Assembly: GCA_010093685.1 (NCBI GenBank) | Contig: MU006221.1 | Span: 1,457,491 to 1,521,490, forward strand | Length of the DNA: 64,000 nucleotides | Direction: 5' to 3' | Source: Ophiobolus disseminans | Lineage: Eukaryota; Ascomycota; Dothideomycetes; Pleosporales; Phaeosphaeriaceae | Part shown: piece by piece, positions 46,344 through 56,327 of the stretch | Layout: every line of letters begins with the position of its first letter | Numbering within the stretch: position 1 is the stretch's first letter | Translations under genes and position numbers: made by a program | Notes under the pieces: generated by a model | The model's database searches: none | Told to the model about the DNA's origin: nothing | The model's input: only the letters and a program-made list of their open reading frames with translations

Positions 46344-46793
46344 ACTGCAACTGGCTGCATAGCGTTCTTTTTATTTTTGAGCGGGCGGCATCGCATATAC
46401 ACCTGATAAGCCCTAGAACATTTTTCTTTCCTTCAATCTTCGCATGTAGACATCTTCAACGCTACCAAGTAGTCGCTGAACAATAGCGTAAATCCCTACC
46501 TTTTCAGCCCAGTCAAATCCGTTCAGCTCCATAGTTGTCTCCACTATATGCATATTCCCCGTCTAGCGAGGCGGCCAGACTTCAGCTACACAAACGTGCT
46601 TCAGCCCCACTACTAACCAACACCGCAGCTAACAAATACAATCACACACCTTACCTCTTGTCGGCATGGACTAACACAACAATCTCACCGCTTCGTCTGG
46701 CACATCTCATCAACGTATATATACTTAAATGTTTCGCGCTTACTCATCAAACAAAACACTTCATCCCAAGCCCCTCATTTGAGGGCGCATCTT
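46344..46793. other. intergenic 5' of tRNA gene
   Basis: 450 bases with no gene seen; it holds the 3' UTR of the NADH dehydrogenase gene and the region upstream of the tRNA. Confidence 0.4.
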
Positions 46794-46940
46794 CTCCGCT
46801 TGGTGTAGTTGGTTGTACGTTTCAAACCCTTAATCTTAGATATTCACTTCAGTCGCTAATAGCAATGCTTAGTATCACGTTCGACTGTAATGTTTACGAC
46901 TGTAATCGAAAGGTCCCTAGTTCGATTCTGGGAGCGGAGA
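46794..46940 (+). tRNA. tRNA-Tyr (anticodon GTA) with two inserts
   Basis: A complete cloverleaf can be folded by hand if two segments are removed. Acceptor stem: CTCCGCT (46794-46800) pairs perfectly with AGCGGAG (46933-46939), discriminator A 46940, and C1-G72 as usual for eukaryotic tRNA-Tyr. D stem: GTG (46803-46805) with CAC (46876-46878). Anticodon stem: TTCGA (46880-46884) with TCGAA (46906-46910); loop CTGTAA + A, anticodon GTA at 46887-46889. A 14-nt insert, 46891-46904, lies at the canonical 37/38 position, as in yeast tRNA-Tyr. Variable loop AGGTC; T stem CCTAG/CTGGG with loop TTCGATT. The second insert, 46815-46872 (58 nt), interrupts the D loop after GGTT. A box (TGGTGTAGTTGG) and B box (GTTCGATTC) are intact, and T6 follows at 46965. 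Confidence 0.88.
46815..46872 (+). other. 58-nt GT-AG insert in the tRNA D loop
   Basis: Starts GTACGT and ends CTTAG, with CTAAT at 46856-46860 about 13 nt before the 3' AG. Size and all three signals match the spliceosomal introns of protein genes in this window (47-63 nt, GTACGT donors also seen at 18383, 18905, 35478 and 54448). Its removal rebuilds a normal D loop (TAGTTGGTT-TAT). Whether it is spliced, or makes this tRNA copy non-functional, cannot be told from sequence. Confidence 0.7.
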
Positions 46941-46964
46941 TTGAGGACGGCTACGAGTGTTATC

Positions 46965-46970
46965 TTTTTT
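46965..46970 (+). terminator. Pol III T-run terminator
   Basis: Six T residues 25 bases downstream of the tRNA 3' end, the usual RNA polymerase III stop signal. No other T run of this length lies between tRNA and terminator. Confidence 0.7.
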
Positions 46971-47006
46971 GGAGGGTTAAGGGGAGTTTGGAGGGTTAAG
47001 GGGAGT
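46971..47006. repeat. 17-bp direct repeat, G-rich
   Basis: GGAGGGTTAAGGGGAGT occurs at 46971-46987 and again at 46990-47006, immediately after the tRNA terminator; a looser third GGAGGGTTTGGAGG lies near 47024. Function unknown. Confidence 0.8.
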
Positions 47007-47413
47007 AAGAGGTAAGGGGATTCGGAGGGTTTGGAGGATGCGTGGGTTGATTGGAATTAGTGCTGTCTTGTTTTTTGCTGACTTACGAGTATGAAGGGCG
47101 AGAGAGATGGAAGCCCACATTGTCGGATACATGATGTGAGTAAAATCCAATAGCGTACGGTATTGATGGGCTTGGGAGATGTGATGAGCATTGTCTGGAC
47201 TGACATGGTTAGGCAACTGAATGGTCTTGCTGCCCTAACACATCCAGAATTCAAAAAGCACTGCTTTTGTTCATGTTTCACGATCCACTGAGACAGAACT
47301 TCTTGTTGCGACGACATTGTGGGATGTGTATTTCTCGCAATGTGAAGGGGCTGTGCTTCTTGCATTGTGAAGACACTATGCGTCTTTTGTCACATATGAG
47401 ACGAAGCGACGAG
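47007..47413. other. intergenic, nothing recognised
   Basis: About 400 bases between the G-rich repeat and the TATA element of the HELAH-family fragment; short frames only. Confidence 0.4.
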
Positions 47414-47425
47414 TATATATATATA
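47414..47425 (+). promoter_or_regulatory. TATA element (TATATATATATA)
   Basis: Alternating TA run about 68 bases upstream of the ATG at 47493, at a sensible distance for a core promoter of the decayed gene that follows. Confidence 0.45.
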
Positions 47426-47492
47426 CCCAGCAGCGCACTCACTACACAAACCAATACCCCACACCGGTACCCAACAGCAACAACCATCGAAA

Positions 47493-48309
47493 ATGATGAC
47501 TGGGTCGACCAAGACACGCAAAGATTTTCAGACAAACGGGGAATGGATTGAGTACCCTTTTGCTCAACTAGCGAAAGAAGAGGAGGATTGGGAAGCCAAT
47601 AAACCCGAGCCAACTCAGGCTATGGCCCGGGCCTGCACCCTGCGACTATTGTAAAAAACATTGGGCCCAAAACGCAGAGCATTCCGAAGAGTACCTGAAT
47701 GGGGTGCGCAACGGTAAATCTGCATCTACTACACTTCCTGCCTGCATGTACCCTGAAAAATCTCGATTCTTCGAGGACTACATCTATGAAGCTAACCCGT
47801 CAAGCGATCCTTCTGCATGGCTAGACAATGAAATACATCCACTGTTTGGGCACTCAAACTGGCTTACGCCTGCAGCTTGTTCGATGGACGAAGTTCGCGA
47901 TCAATTACAGCCAGCTCTTCAACTGGATTCAAAGCCCATAACCAACGACCGCACACTACTGTGGTTTGCTCATGTCCGGTTTTCTACTCGTTCCGAGCTG
48001 GACACTGGACTATCTCGTCTCACTAGGTCCGGAACAATCACGAGCGACATGATCGACATTGTCAAAAAGGATCTGCTAACACTAGCAGACAACTGCAGCA
48101 CCGCATGTGTAGCTCTCCCACGCGGCCTTCACGGCCAAGCCAGCAAGACAGTGAGGAAACACACAGAGTCCATGCGAGCATTTGGTTTAAAGGGGGAACT
48201 CCGTACACGGATGCTCTTGTGGCTGATAGACAGATCTAGAGCTGCTAACTCAAACGCTAGGCGGGTGCGATCGTCAGATAGCCGAGATGATAGAACACCG
48301 CAGCCATAA
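47493..48309 (+). pseudogene. truncated, frameshifted paralogue of the HELAH-motif gene
   Basis: From ATG 47493 a frame reads MMTGSTKTRKDFQTNGEWIE... to a TAA near 47652. The neighbouring frame then carries PGPAPCDYCKKHWAQNAEHS and runs on to 48309 as LDNEIHPLFGHSNWLTPAAC, DEVRDQLQPALQL, ITNDRTLLWFAHVRFSTRS and SGTITSDMIDIVKKDLLTLA. These blocks match, in order, those of the intact minus-strand gene at 38434-40131 (NEIHPLFQPANFITNLP, EVRDVLQPAFQL, ISDDRALEWFVHVRYAT, GPITSHMLGSVKKGLLGLA). A one-base frame change lies near 47640. The half with HELAH and the Cys clusters is absent. A short intron instead of a frameshift is possible (CTCAG near 47616), but the missing half still makes this a fragment. 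Confidence 0.75.
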
Positions 48310-49496
48310 CCAGCCAGCGAGTGAGGTGGAGGACGAAAGTTCTCCCTACGTTCCTCACTGAGCAACCTCTCTAGCCCTGTGGAGGCGAAGGGAGTATGGT
48401 CCAGGCGTCCATCATTTATCCTGCTAGGAAGTGCTTGAATTTCCGTCTCCACAGATGATATCGCTTTATCCGACGGAATGGAAGTCACAAAATCTTGTGT
48501 GAACTGTCGATGCGCACACACGCTAACAGCTGTTTGTAAGAAATCTTAGGAGATTTTAAATTGAGATACTAATTAACTATCTCATCATTGATCATAAGCA
48601 CTCCGTCAACTAGAATGTGATTTGTGTCCCCTTACCGTATCTAGGTACTTCTTCACTTGAGTGGCAGTGGTTACTCGTGATGCTGAACTGCAGGTGCCGA
48701 TGTGCAGGTGAAGAAAGGAAGCTAGGAACGGCACCACTGCCGCAACCGAGTCACCAACCTCGGAGAAATAACAAGCTTGTTCCCGCGGCCACATCTGCAC
48801 CAAACGCATTGACTTACCACTCAAACCTCCTGAGGCCTTTTCCTGTGACTGCACGGCTTGCGCCATACTGCTCTCGACGATGCGGCGCGACCCCTAACTG
48901 CCAAGCTTTACCCAAGCTCATGCGTTACAGATCCTCGGTTCCATCTTCCGCCGTCAGAACCGTCTCAGAACCTAGTTTCTCGGCGCCATCGCCCATCTCG
49001 GCACTCTCAACTCCACTTCATGGCGACATGTAACGTCTGTAGCGGCACGCCAGAGTTTCTCACTCGCGGAGAATCTTCCACGCCACCCGCTAGATACTCC
49101 GCTGTGAACGGTGCATAGCGACTAGTGACTCGTTCGTGTACGAGATGGCGCCTTCGGAGGCTGGAAGGCGGACGTGCCCTTGTTTTGAGGGCATGAAGCG
49201 GAGCCTGAGGATAATGAGCGGGGACTTTTGAGTTTCTGCAGGTGATGGACGAGTCAAGGGCAAAACAGATCGCGAGTATAAGAACGCATCAACAGACCTG
49301 CATATTAAGTTTCTCTTATCATCAAGCATCTTCATCGTTTCCTCATCTACTAAACATTCTTTCTTCTCCGGCTTGACGCTGTGATCTTCAATCTTTTTAC
49401 TTTATTGTCTTCTATACACAGCTGCGCTGTTGCCAATCCTTCAACTTTCACATCACAGACATAACGTATAAACACTTCACCACCAACAACATCAAC
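48310..49496. other. intergenic, nothing recognised
   Basis: 1.2 kb; ORF 48617-49033 lacks domain features and is Ser/Pro-biased. The last 150 bases are a CT-rich leader for the secreted protein gene. Confidence 0.4.
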
Positions 49497-50066
49497 ATGC
49501 ATTTCCAGTCTTTCACCATCCTTTCCCTCGCCGCTCTCTCCGTTGCCCTCCCGGCTTCGCTGAAGACCCGCCAGGCTGGCGTCCTCCAGGCCACCACCTT
49601 CAACGACATCTCCATCGCCGGCGGTGTCGCTGGAGATGCCGAGGCTGAGGCTCTTGCGGCTTTCTCGGCACTCAACCTCGACGATCCCGCCAGCATCTCC
49701 GCAGCCGACCAGGACTTCCTGAACACCGTGAACCAGGTCGCCAACGACGCAGAGAAGGAGGCTTTCAACCCCGCGGTTGAGGCTGCTACGGGCGCTGAGG
49801 CTGAGGCTGCCCAGGTGAGCAATGCCATTTGATCTAAAGTGGAAATCGATGCTAACATGACTTAACAGGCCGGCAAGATAAAGAACAAGGTTCTCAAGCT
49901 CATGGCTACCGTCATCAAGCTCGAGGCGCAGCAAGCGCAGGGCGAGGACGTCGCTGCTAAGCTGGCGACCGAGCAGACCAAGTTGGACAACAACATTGCG
50001 ACCGACAAGGCGAGCGCTGGACAGCCCAGCACTGCTGTGCCTTTCGAAGGAACGATCTCGGCTTAA
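49497..50066 (+). CDS. small alanine-rich secreted protein
   Basis: Exons 49497-49814 and 49869-50066 (intron 54 nt, GTGAGC...CAG) give 171 aa. The N-terminus MHFQSFTILSLAALSVALPA is a signal peptide; KTR just after it could be a Kex2-type processing site. The mature protein is Ala/Glu-rich and helical (GDAEAEALAAFSAL, ADQDFLNTVNQVANDAEKEA), then GKIKNKVLKLMATVIKLEAQ and a TKLDNNIATDKASAG segment. No cysteine is present in the mature part, unlike most disulfide-rich effectors. It belongs to a conserved ascomycete family of small secreted proteins with the KIKNKVLKL segment, function unknown to me. Strong codon bias (C/G-ending) suggests high expression. Confidence 0.87.
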
Positions 50067-50811
50067 GCGCGAATCAATCAGCTCGTGTAGAACGAGACAA
50101 TCGCAACGAGCAGGGACGCGCAGGGCGCTGAGGGCTGTGTGCATGATCTGATGGCTGGGCCATGGTCGGAAAGAGAGAATGATGAGGTCTCTCGTACAGA
50201 GCCTTGAGATGAGGCCAGTATATAACTAGTTTATATTGACATACAAAACAATGGAATCAATGCTTGATGTCAATGCTGTTGCTTCTTCGCGTTCTTTGTG
50301 ATTGCGAGCAGGTGGATTGTCAAAGCCTGAAGAAGGCTGACGTCGGAAAGCGCTTTATTGAGATATTACTCTCCTAGTTGATGCTCATCCGCTCCTCGAA
50401 GTTCTTGGGGTTTACTGAAATGTAACACCGCTTGGGCGGAGAAGTTGAAGGCGATCCTCGAAGCCCTCGAGTCATGCTACAAGTGTTGTAATTGCTCGTC
50501 TCGGTGTGCGCAGAGGCCTGTTGAGCTTAGAAATTAACAGATTTTCGAGCAGTGTGGATATGGAGGCCTCGACGATTCGTAGCTCCAAGGAAGATGGTGA
50601 GATGCAGCACTTATCGACGCTACCTAGGTAGGGGGTTCGACGTGACGGTGAGTGTGGCTGAACCTTAATCGTGCACCTCCGCCCGTTCGCCTCCTGTGCT
50701 TCGGCAGCATCAACACCACAATCATCAATATCTATTCTATTCCATTTCCATCAGCTATTCCTGAAACTGCCAATCAGTGCATTCTCGGTTGTTTTGGCCG
50801 TTACACCAAGC
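50067..50811. other. intergenic, nothing recognised
   Basis: 745 bases; no gene. Contains the sequence upstream of the disrupted DUF6604 locus, where no in-frame ATG could be linked convincingly to the domain. Confidence 0.4.
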
Positions 50812-53770
50812 ATAGCGTCTACATTCTTTTCGTTGAACTACCAGCAGTACAAGCAGGACACAGAGTATATTGCGGGCTGGCTTGCTGATCACGCGCAGAA
50901 GGCTGGTTACAATCGAAATGCTGAAACTCAGCAGCAGCCACAGAAACCCTCGATACGGCTTAAGGGCAAAGCAAGTAAGGAAGCTCGCGACGCCGCCGCC
51001 GGAAAGTCGGCGGCTGCAACATACCTCATCAATGTTGGCGAATTCATCCCAATGGCAGAAACAATCGCGAATAAGCAACCAAAGGCCGAATTTCCCAATG
51101 CGCTTAGCAGAATTTTCAGTCGTGCGATCAAGGCTCGTCAGAAGGCTGCAGAATGGTTCAAGGAGTCACACGAAAACACAATCTTTGAAGAGAGCAACCA
51201 GACACATGTTCACTTTATTGAGATCCTCGAACAGGCCGCCGCGATTCTTCGACCCCTAGTGAAAGACCCCCGATCCCAGAAACCGACACGAAAGGAGCGC
51301 CAGCAAAAGTCAACCCCAATCTCAACACAAGGTATCACAAACGTATTTTCCCGGCTTGCTGTTGAAGACACCGAAGTACTTGACGACACTGATGATCTAC
51401 CCACCCATACAGCTTCTCCATATGACGAACCTCTGGATTCTCTTCCACCAGTAAATCCTGTTCACATACAACAAGACGAGGCGGAAATTGAAGCCGAGTT
51501 CTTCTTCGCCATTCAGTCATTCATCACCAATGCACATGAGATTCGTGACATTGTTCAAGAGACGTGGTTTGAGTACAAGGACGGGAAAGTGACTAGCATC
51601 AAAGCATCATTGATAGCAAACACAGCTATCGATCTGGTCCGCCATGCCGAGTCCGGGTTTGATCTTCTTCTCAAGCGACCAAAGAAATATCCCGCGAAGA
51701 CGTTTCCAGTGTGTACGTCTAAGCCCTTGTGATCTTCTAGAGGGGTTCATGTACTGACAATTAATTCAACAGGGTCGCTGCCAGCTTTACTCTTCCTTCA
51801 CCACCACCCAGGTTTTCTAGAGGTGGATGAAATTCAGGAATTCTGTTTGCCTTCTGGTATTATGATACCTAAAAGTCAAAATTGCTCGCATGTCTACTGG
51901 TGCCTCTGGCCTGTATACTCTGGGCTGAAGTACTATCTCGACGCAGTTAGGCATGCCAAGAAGCCAAAAACAGACGTTCTAACTGTCAGCAGATCTTGTT
52001 TCGATCCGGTTGATGGTGCGTACGAGGATGCTTGGCGTACCACAGAGTTGGCTAGAAAGTTCCGCCATGTCACTACGCGTTATGAGTTACTTATCTCTAT
52101 GGATGAGATTATAAGAGGTATGGCGTATGCTTTCAAAAGTGAAATGTGCCCATTTGGGTAACGTTTGGCATCCAATTCTTCTCGATATTCAGGACATATT
52201 AGGAGCAACCCAAGTTGAAACTCCGTTCGAGGAACTGCACGATTTCCTCGACCGAGAAACTGCCGCGATTGAGAGCTTCCATGATAGCTGGTCTTTGCCA
52301 TTTAAGAACGGCAAGATTGTTACTGACGAGTATAAGTTACTTATGAGAGAACTGAAATCTGCCAAAGTATGTGCGGCTGATACGTGCTGCGATATAATGA
52401 AAGAGAAGCCGATTCGCTGTGGCCTCCTCAGATACGACGCCTATCTACAAATCCGCGATTCAATGCTTTATCTCGAGCAGAGAACCGGACAGATATGTAT
52501 GATGGCTCACCTGTATATGGCCACTAAGCTGCTGCATCCAGAATCGCCAGTGTGGCCTGATATGGAGTATCTGATATTCATGCAGGACTCCGATCGTATT
52601 TTCTTTGGGGGCTCCCCGAAGACCCTCGATAAATGCCATCGAAAGGCTCACTTGATGGTAGGGAAGTCTGCCCAGCATAGCGCTATCAATCCCAGACAAA
52701 AAGGAAAGAAGCAAGGGATCGACAAACACATGAAGCACACGGGTGGACGATGGATCCAAGAGACGAGCATTATTGCGCCAGTATTTATTGAACGCACCAC
52801 CTGGGCCGTCACCGATGAAGACGTCGACAATCAAGTCAAGCTCAGGTCTCCTAACGAGCAAGATCGTCTCGCCAGAAAGCTCGGCATGAAACCAGAAACT
52901 CTCGCGTACAATCTTCACGCTGGCAGATGGCGCCCATACCTCGAGGAACAGATGAACAATGAGAATGGACCCACCGCGCTTTTGCGCGATCTCTCTATGT
53001 GGCTCGATGGCGATGCGGTCGACTTGTACTTTAGCTGGCACGCGTTGCACGAACAGTGCGGAGAAGTCTGGAACAGACTGGTGGACTCTCTCGCCAATGA
53101 TCCTGATTGGGACAATAAGAAGAGCCTCAACCCTGGTTTGGGTGTACATATTCTGGGGGATGCGGCCAACGCTGAGAAAACACTGGGCAAAACAAATGCC
53201 GATGATCCAACTTTTGCTGCACCACTACAAAAGGTGTTTCAAGCGATACAGGAGACTATCATGGAGATACAACCAAACGAGGCAGTTGACCTGAGCATTT
53301 TTGCTGTTGGAGATGAGAGGAATTATTGGAATACAAGAGGTGGTGGTTTATGTTTGACCCGGCTCGCAGACTTGTTCAAACACTTCGCACACATCATGAC
53401 CACCAGCCTGGACTGCAACATAGCCACCACTTACAAGCAGTGGCCCTAAAACGTCACCGGCAAATCTCGCTTCTGGAGTGTCGCCGCGCTCGCTGTCTGC
53501 AATCACAATGCGGCGGTGCGAAAGAAAACTCGAGACCGCATGAGGATCTGGATAGAGCATGAACAGAGATACCACCGCCTTACTGACGATGGGATTGAGC
53601 TTGATGCCGAGCTCGGGGAGGAAGAAGACGAGTTTCTGTGTGCGAATTGCCCAAGGTGTCGGAGGAGAGATTTTATGGGACATCGACATCCAAGGCATTA
53701 CAATCCATATATGAGTCACAACGCGCATGGGCATGGGCATTCAGATGAGGACGAGGATGAGGACGAGTAA
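50812..53770 (+). pseudogene. disrupted DUF6604-domain gene
   Basis: The protein starts STFFSLNYQQYKQDTEYIAG, the opening of the fungal DUF6604 domain (from memory), but the codon where Met is expected is ATA (50812). Exon 1 runs to 51712, with a good 60-nt intron (51713-51772, GTACGT...CAG; joined reading FPVWSLPALL). Near 52150 the reading moves from one frame (RGMAYAFKSEMCPFG, stop) to the next (GNVWHPILLDIQDILG) with no possible intron, a one-base frameshift. A TAA at 53447-53449 interrupts the same frame after YKQWP; coding character continues as NVTGKSRFWSVAALAVCNHN and on to an acidic His-rich tail ending at 53770. Long helical C-terminal parts are usual for this family, whose function is unknown. 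Start mutation, frameshift and nonsense together argue for a dead gene. Confidence 0.72.
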
Positions 53771-54073
53771 ATTCACGACGACAATCGTGAGGCTTAGACA
53801 CTTTCTCGATATTTTCCCTTTCCAGCCACTGTATCGTACTAGCTAGTCCGTACAGCCATCTGATCGTTGAAAACCATCAGAGCTCAATTTGCCATTTTGA
53901 GCCATCATAGCTGATTGTTTGTTGTAATCCTCGTCCACACTCTTGTACCCATGTTCCTCTTCCCAAAAACGCTCTGCCATAGTCGCTCTCTTTCTACGCG
54001 GAAGGTTAAAGACGAAACCATTTCCCTCCAAAATCTCCGGTAAAGCCTAAAGTAAATGGGATCTTCGATGAGA
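53771..54073. other. convergent intergenic region
   Basis: About 300 bases holding the two 3' ends; no gene is seen. Confidence 0.4.
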
Positions 54074-55846
54074 CTAGACCTCAGTGTCCTGGTTGATCTC
54101 TTCCTGCTTCTTGCCGTGGTCCGGAAGTTTCTTGAATGGTACCACAAGAGCCAGGACAACGGCAAAAGCCGATAAAGCCAACGCGAAAGCGAAAACGTCC
54201 TGGATACCTACCACGTAAGCATTGATCACCGCGATCAAGTCTGAACCTGCGAAAACGTGCTGGATCTCCGATGCGCCAGTACCCATGGCCATGGCAGCGT
54301 TGATTCCTGAGGCTGAGGCTTCGAGTGTTTGCAGCAGGCGGTTGGCGAAGAGGGATTGCGCTGCGGCGAGGAAATAGCCACCGCTGATAGCTTGGGCCAC
54401 TAACAACAGATTAGTGCTAGACATTTCAGATCGAAAGCATTCACGTACTGAGCATGATACCAGTCAAGTTGGCCACGTTTGTGGGCGCAGCGAACCCTTG
54501 CACAGCTGTCATGGGCACCTGACAGCCGAGCCCGAGGCCAAAGCCGAACAGGATTTGAGGACCAATGTACTGAGCCTTTGTTGAGTTGACGTCCAGCTTG
54601 TAAAGTAATGCTGCGCCCGCAGTCATGAATAGTGCACTCGCTAGCTGAAAGGGCTGCAAGTGACGAGTTTTCCCGATGAGCGCGCCACTGGCCACGGAGC
54701 CAAGAGCAAAAAGCGCTAAAAGCGGAAGGCTGTTCACTCCGCTGAAAATTGCCGACTGGCCGTGTACGGATTGAAAGTAGATGGGAAGGTAGAACAGGAC
54801 GAGGAATAGCGCAGCGTTGAGTCTGAGGGGAGTGGTTAGCAACTTCAAAGCTAGATACGAGGTCATCAAAGCACTTACATGAAGCAATACAAAGCGTTCG
54901 CCCATACTAAACGAGGCTTCACTAGACGCAGTGGCATCATGGCGCGATCGCCTTGGAACCACTCCACACCAAAGAAGCCGACGTTGAGCACAACCCAGAA
55001 GACTAGTGTTGCAATCACCGAGCCATCGGCCCAAGATTTCGTCTGACCACCCCATTGCAAAGCCAAGCTCAAGCATATGAGAGACGCGAACAACACAATG
55101 AAGCCCGGAAGATCGAGATGACCAATGATTTCCTTCCAGGTTGCTGGAACGGGCTTGATGTGCTTCGGGATTCGAAGGAAGAGCAACACAAGGACGATGA
55201 TCGGAGCCCCGAGTGGGAGATTGATGTAGAAGCACCATCTCCAGGACACTCCGCTTGTGAATGCGCCGCCGATGAGAGGTCCAATGATCGTCGCTATCAT
55301 GAAGACGCCCATCCAGATACCAATCAGGAGGGGTCGTTTCTGGGGCATAGCCACGTAATTGATAACCAGAAGAGAGCCGCTAAGCGTTCCCGCACCTCCA
55401 ATGCCTTGGATGGCTCGACCGACGATGACAGAAACACTGTTGGGCGCCGCTCCGGCTACAATGCTTCCCAGAAGGTAAAATGCGACAGACGCAAGGTAGG
55501 AATATTTGACGCTGAGGTACTTGTACACCTTTCCCCACGTAGAGCCCAGACATCCTCCAAGGAGGAGTGTGACACTGCCATACCAGCCCACGTCGTCAAG
55601 GCGGTGGAAGTCATCGGTGATGCCGGGGATGGCGGTAGCGATGATCCCGATTTCGATAGCGGCAAGACTGGTGCTCATGAGGATGGTGAACATGATGAGA
55701 AATAGCTTGAGTCCAGTCGCATATTCGGGCTTGTCCGCTTCAGTCAAGGATGGGGTTGCCACAGTCTTGGTTTGATCTTCCTGAAGGGTGGTCGCTGTAG
55801 GTGTTTCATTGTCGCTGGACGGGCGCATGTAGTGGTCTTTCTCCAT
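54074..55846 (-). CDS. MFS transporter, DHA2 (14-helix drug:H+ antiporter) type
   Basis: Exons 55846-54879, 54822-54449 and 54399-54074 (introns 56 and 49 nt) give 555 aa. A hydrophilic N-terminus of about 45 residues precedes the first helix (FLIMFTILMSTSLAAIEIGI). Signatures include AAIEIGIIATAIPGITDDF (helix 1 motif D1-like), VGRAIQGIGGAG, the antiporter motif C region IIGPLIGGAF with WRWCFYINLPLG directly after it (typical of DHA2), and helices 9-14 from NAALFLVLFYLPIYFQSVHG to AFALALSAFAVVLALVVPF. Fungal members export toxins, mycotoxin-like metabolites or drugs; the substrate is unknown. The gene is divergent from a Zn2Cys6 regulator 481 bases away, a common pairing. No biosynthetic enzyme accompanies it. 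Confidence 0.92.
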
Positions 55847-56327
55847 CTTATTTGAATAGTTACTGACGCTCAGAGGATCGATTGCTAACGGAACACCTCC
55901 ATGATACAGGCGATGGGAATGTTGCTTTTAAAAGGTATCGAGGTCGAGTTCAAGGGGGAAAGATAACAGGACGGCCATCGCTCGTTCCACCGTCACTTCC
56001 AGAGGAAGCACGGTGGAACCGAGAGCAACGCAAGTAAAGGTCATTTCGACCGCCGCATTTGATATTGTGGACGAGACTTGATGGGGTCTCGAAGACCGTT
56101 CCGCCGCGTGCACTGGCCATTTGCGGGCGAATCTAGCGCGCATGTGGCTTAGTCAGCATCGTTCGACCGTGTGTCGACGCGTCTTCCTCCGTACTACCTT
56201 CCCATCCTTCTGCTGCGTATGAACTTCCGCCGCTCCCAGTCTCGCTCGCTCTCCGTTCTGAGCAATGATCCAACTGATGCATCGTTTGACCGACGCTCGT
56301 TTTTAACTTACACGGTCCACAGCAGTC
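55847..56327. promoter_or_regulatory. shared promoter of MFS exporter and Zn2Cys6 regulator
   Basis: 481 bases between opposed start codons. Local regulation of the exporter by the adjacent factor is likely by context. I did not identify a convincing CGG-N-CCG inverted site by eye. Confidence 0.5.

Noticed and set aside
46535..46999. 155-codon plus-strand ORF over the tRNA
   Set aside because: It covers the tRNA gene and its flanks and has no protein features; the perfect cloverleaf explains the sequence better.
49350..50144. 264-codon minus-strand ORF
   Set aside because: Exact shadow of the secreted protein gene; leucine/serine/valine bias typical of antisense to an alanine-rich coding strand.
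55055..55705. 216-codon plus-strand ORF
   Set aside because: Highly charged shadow of the MFS transporter's membrane helices.
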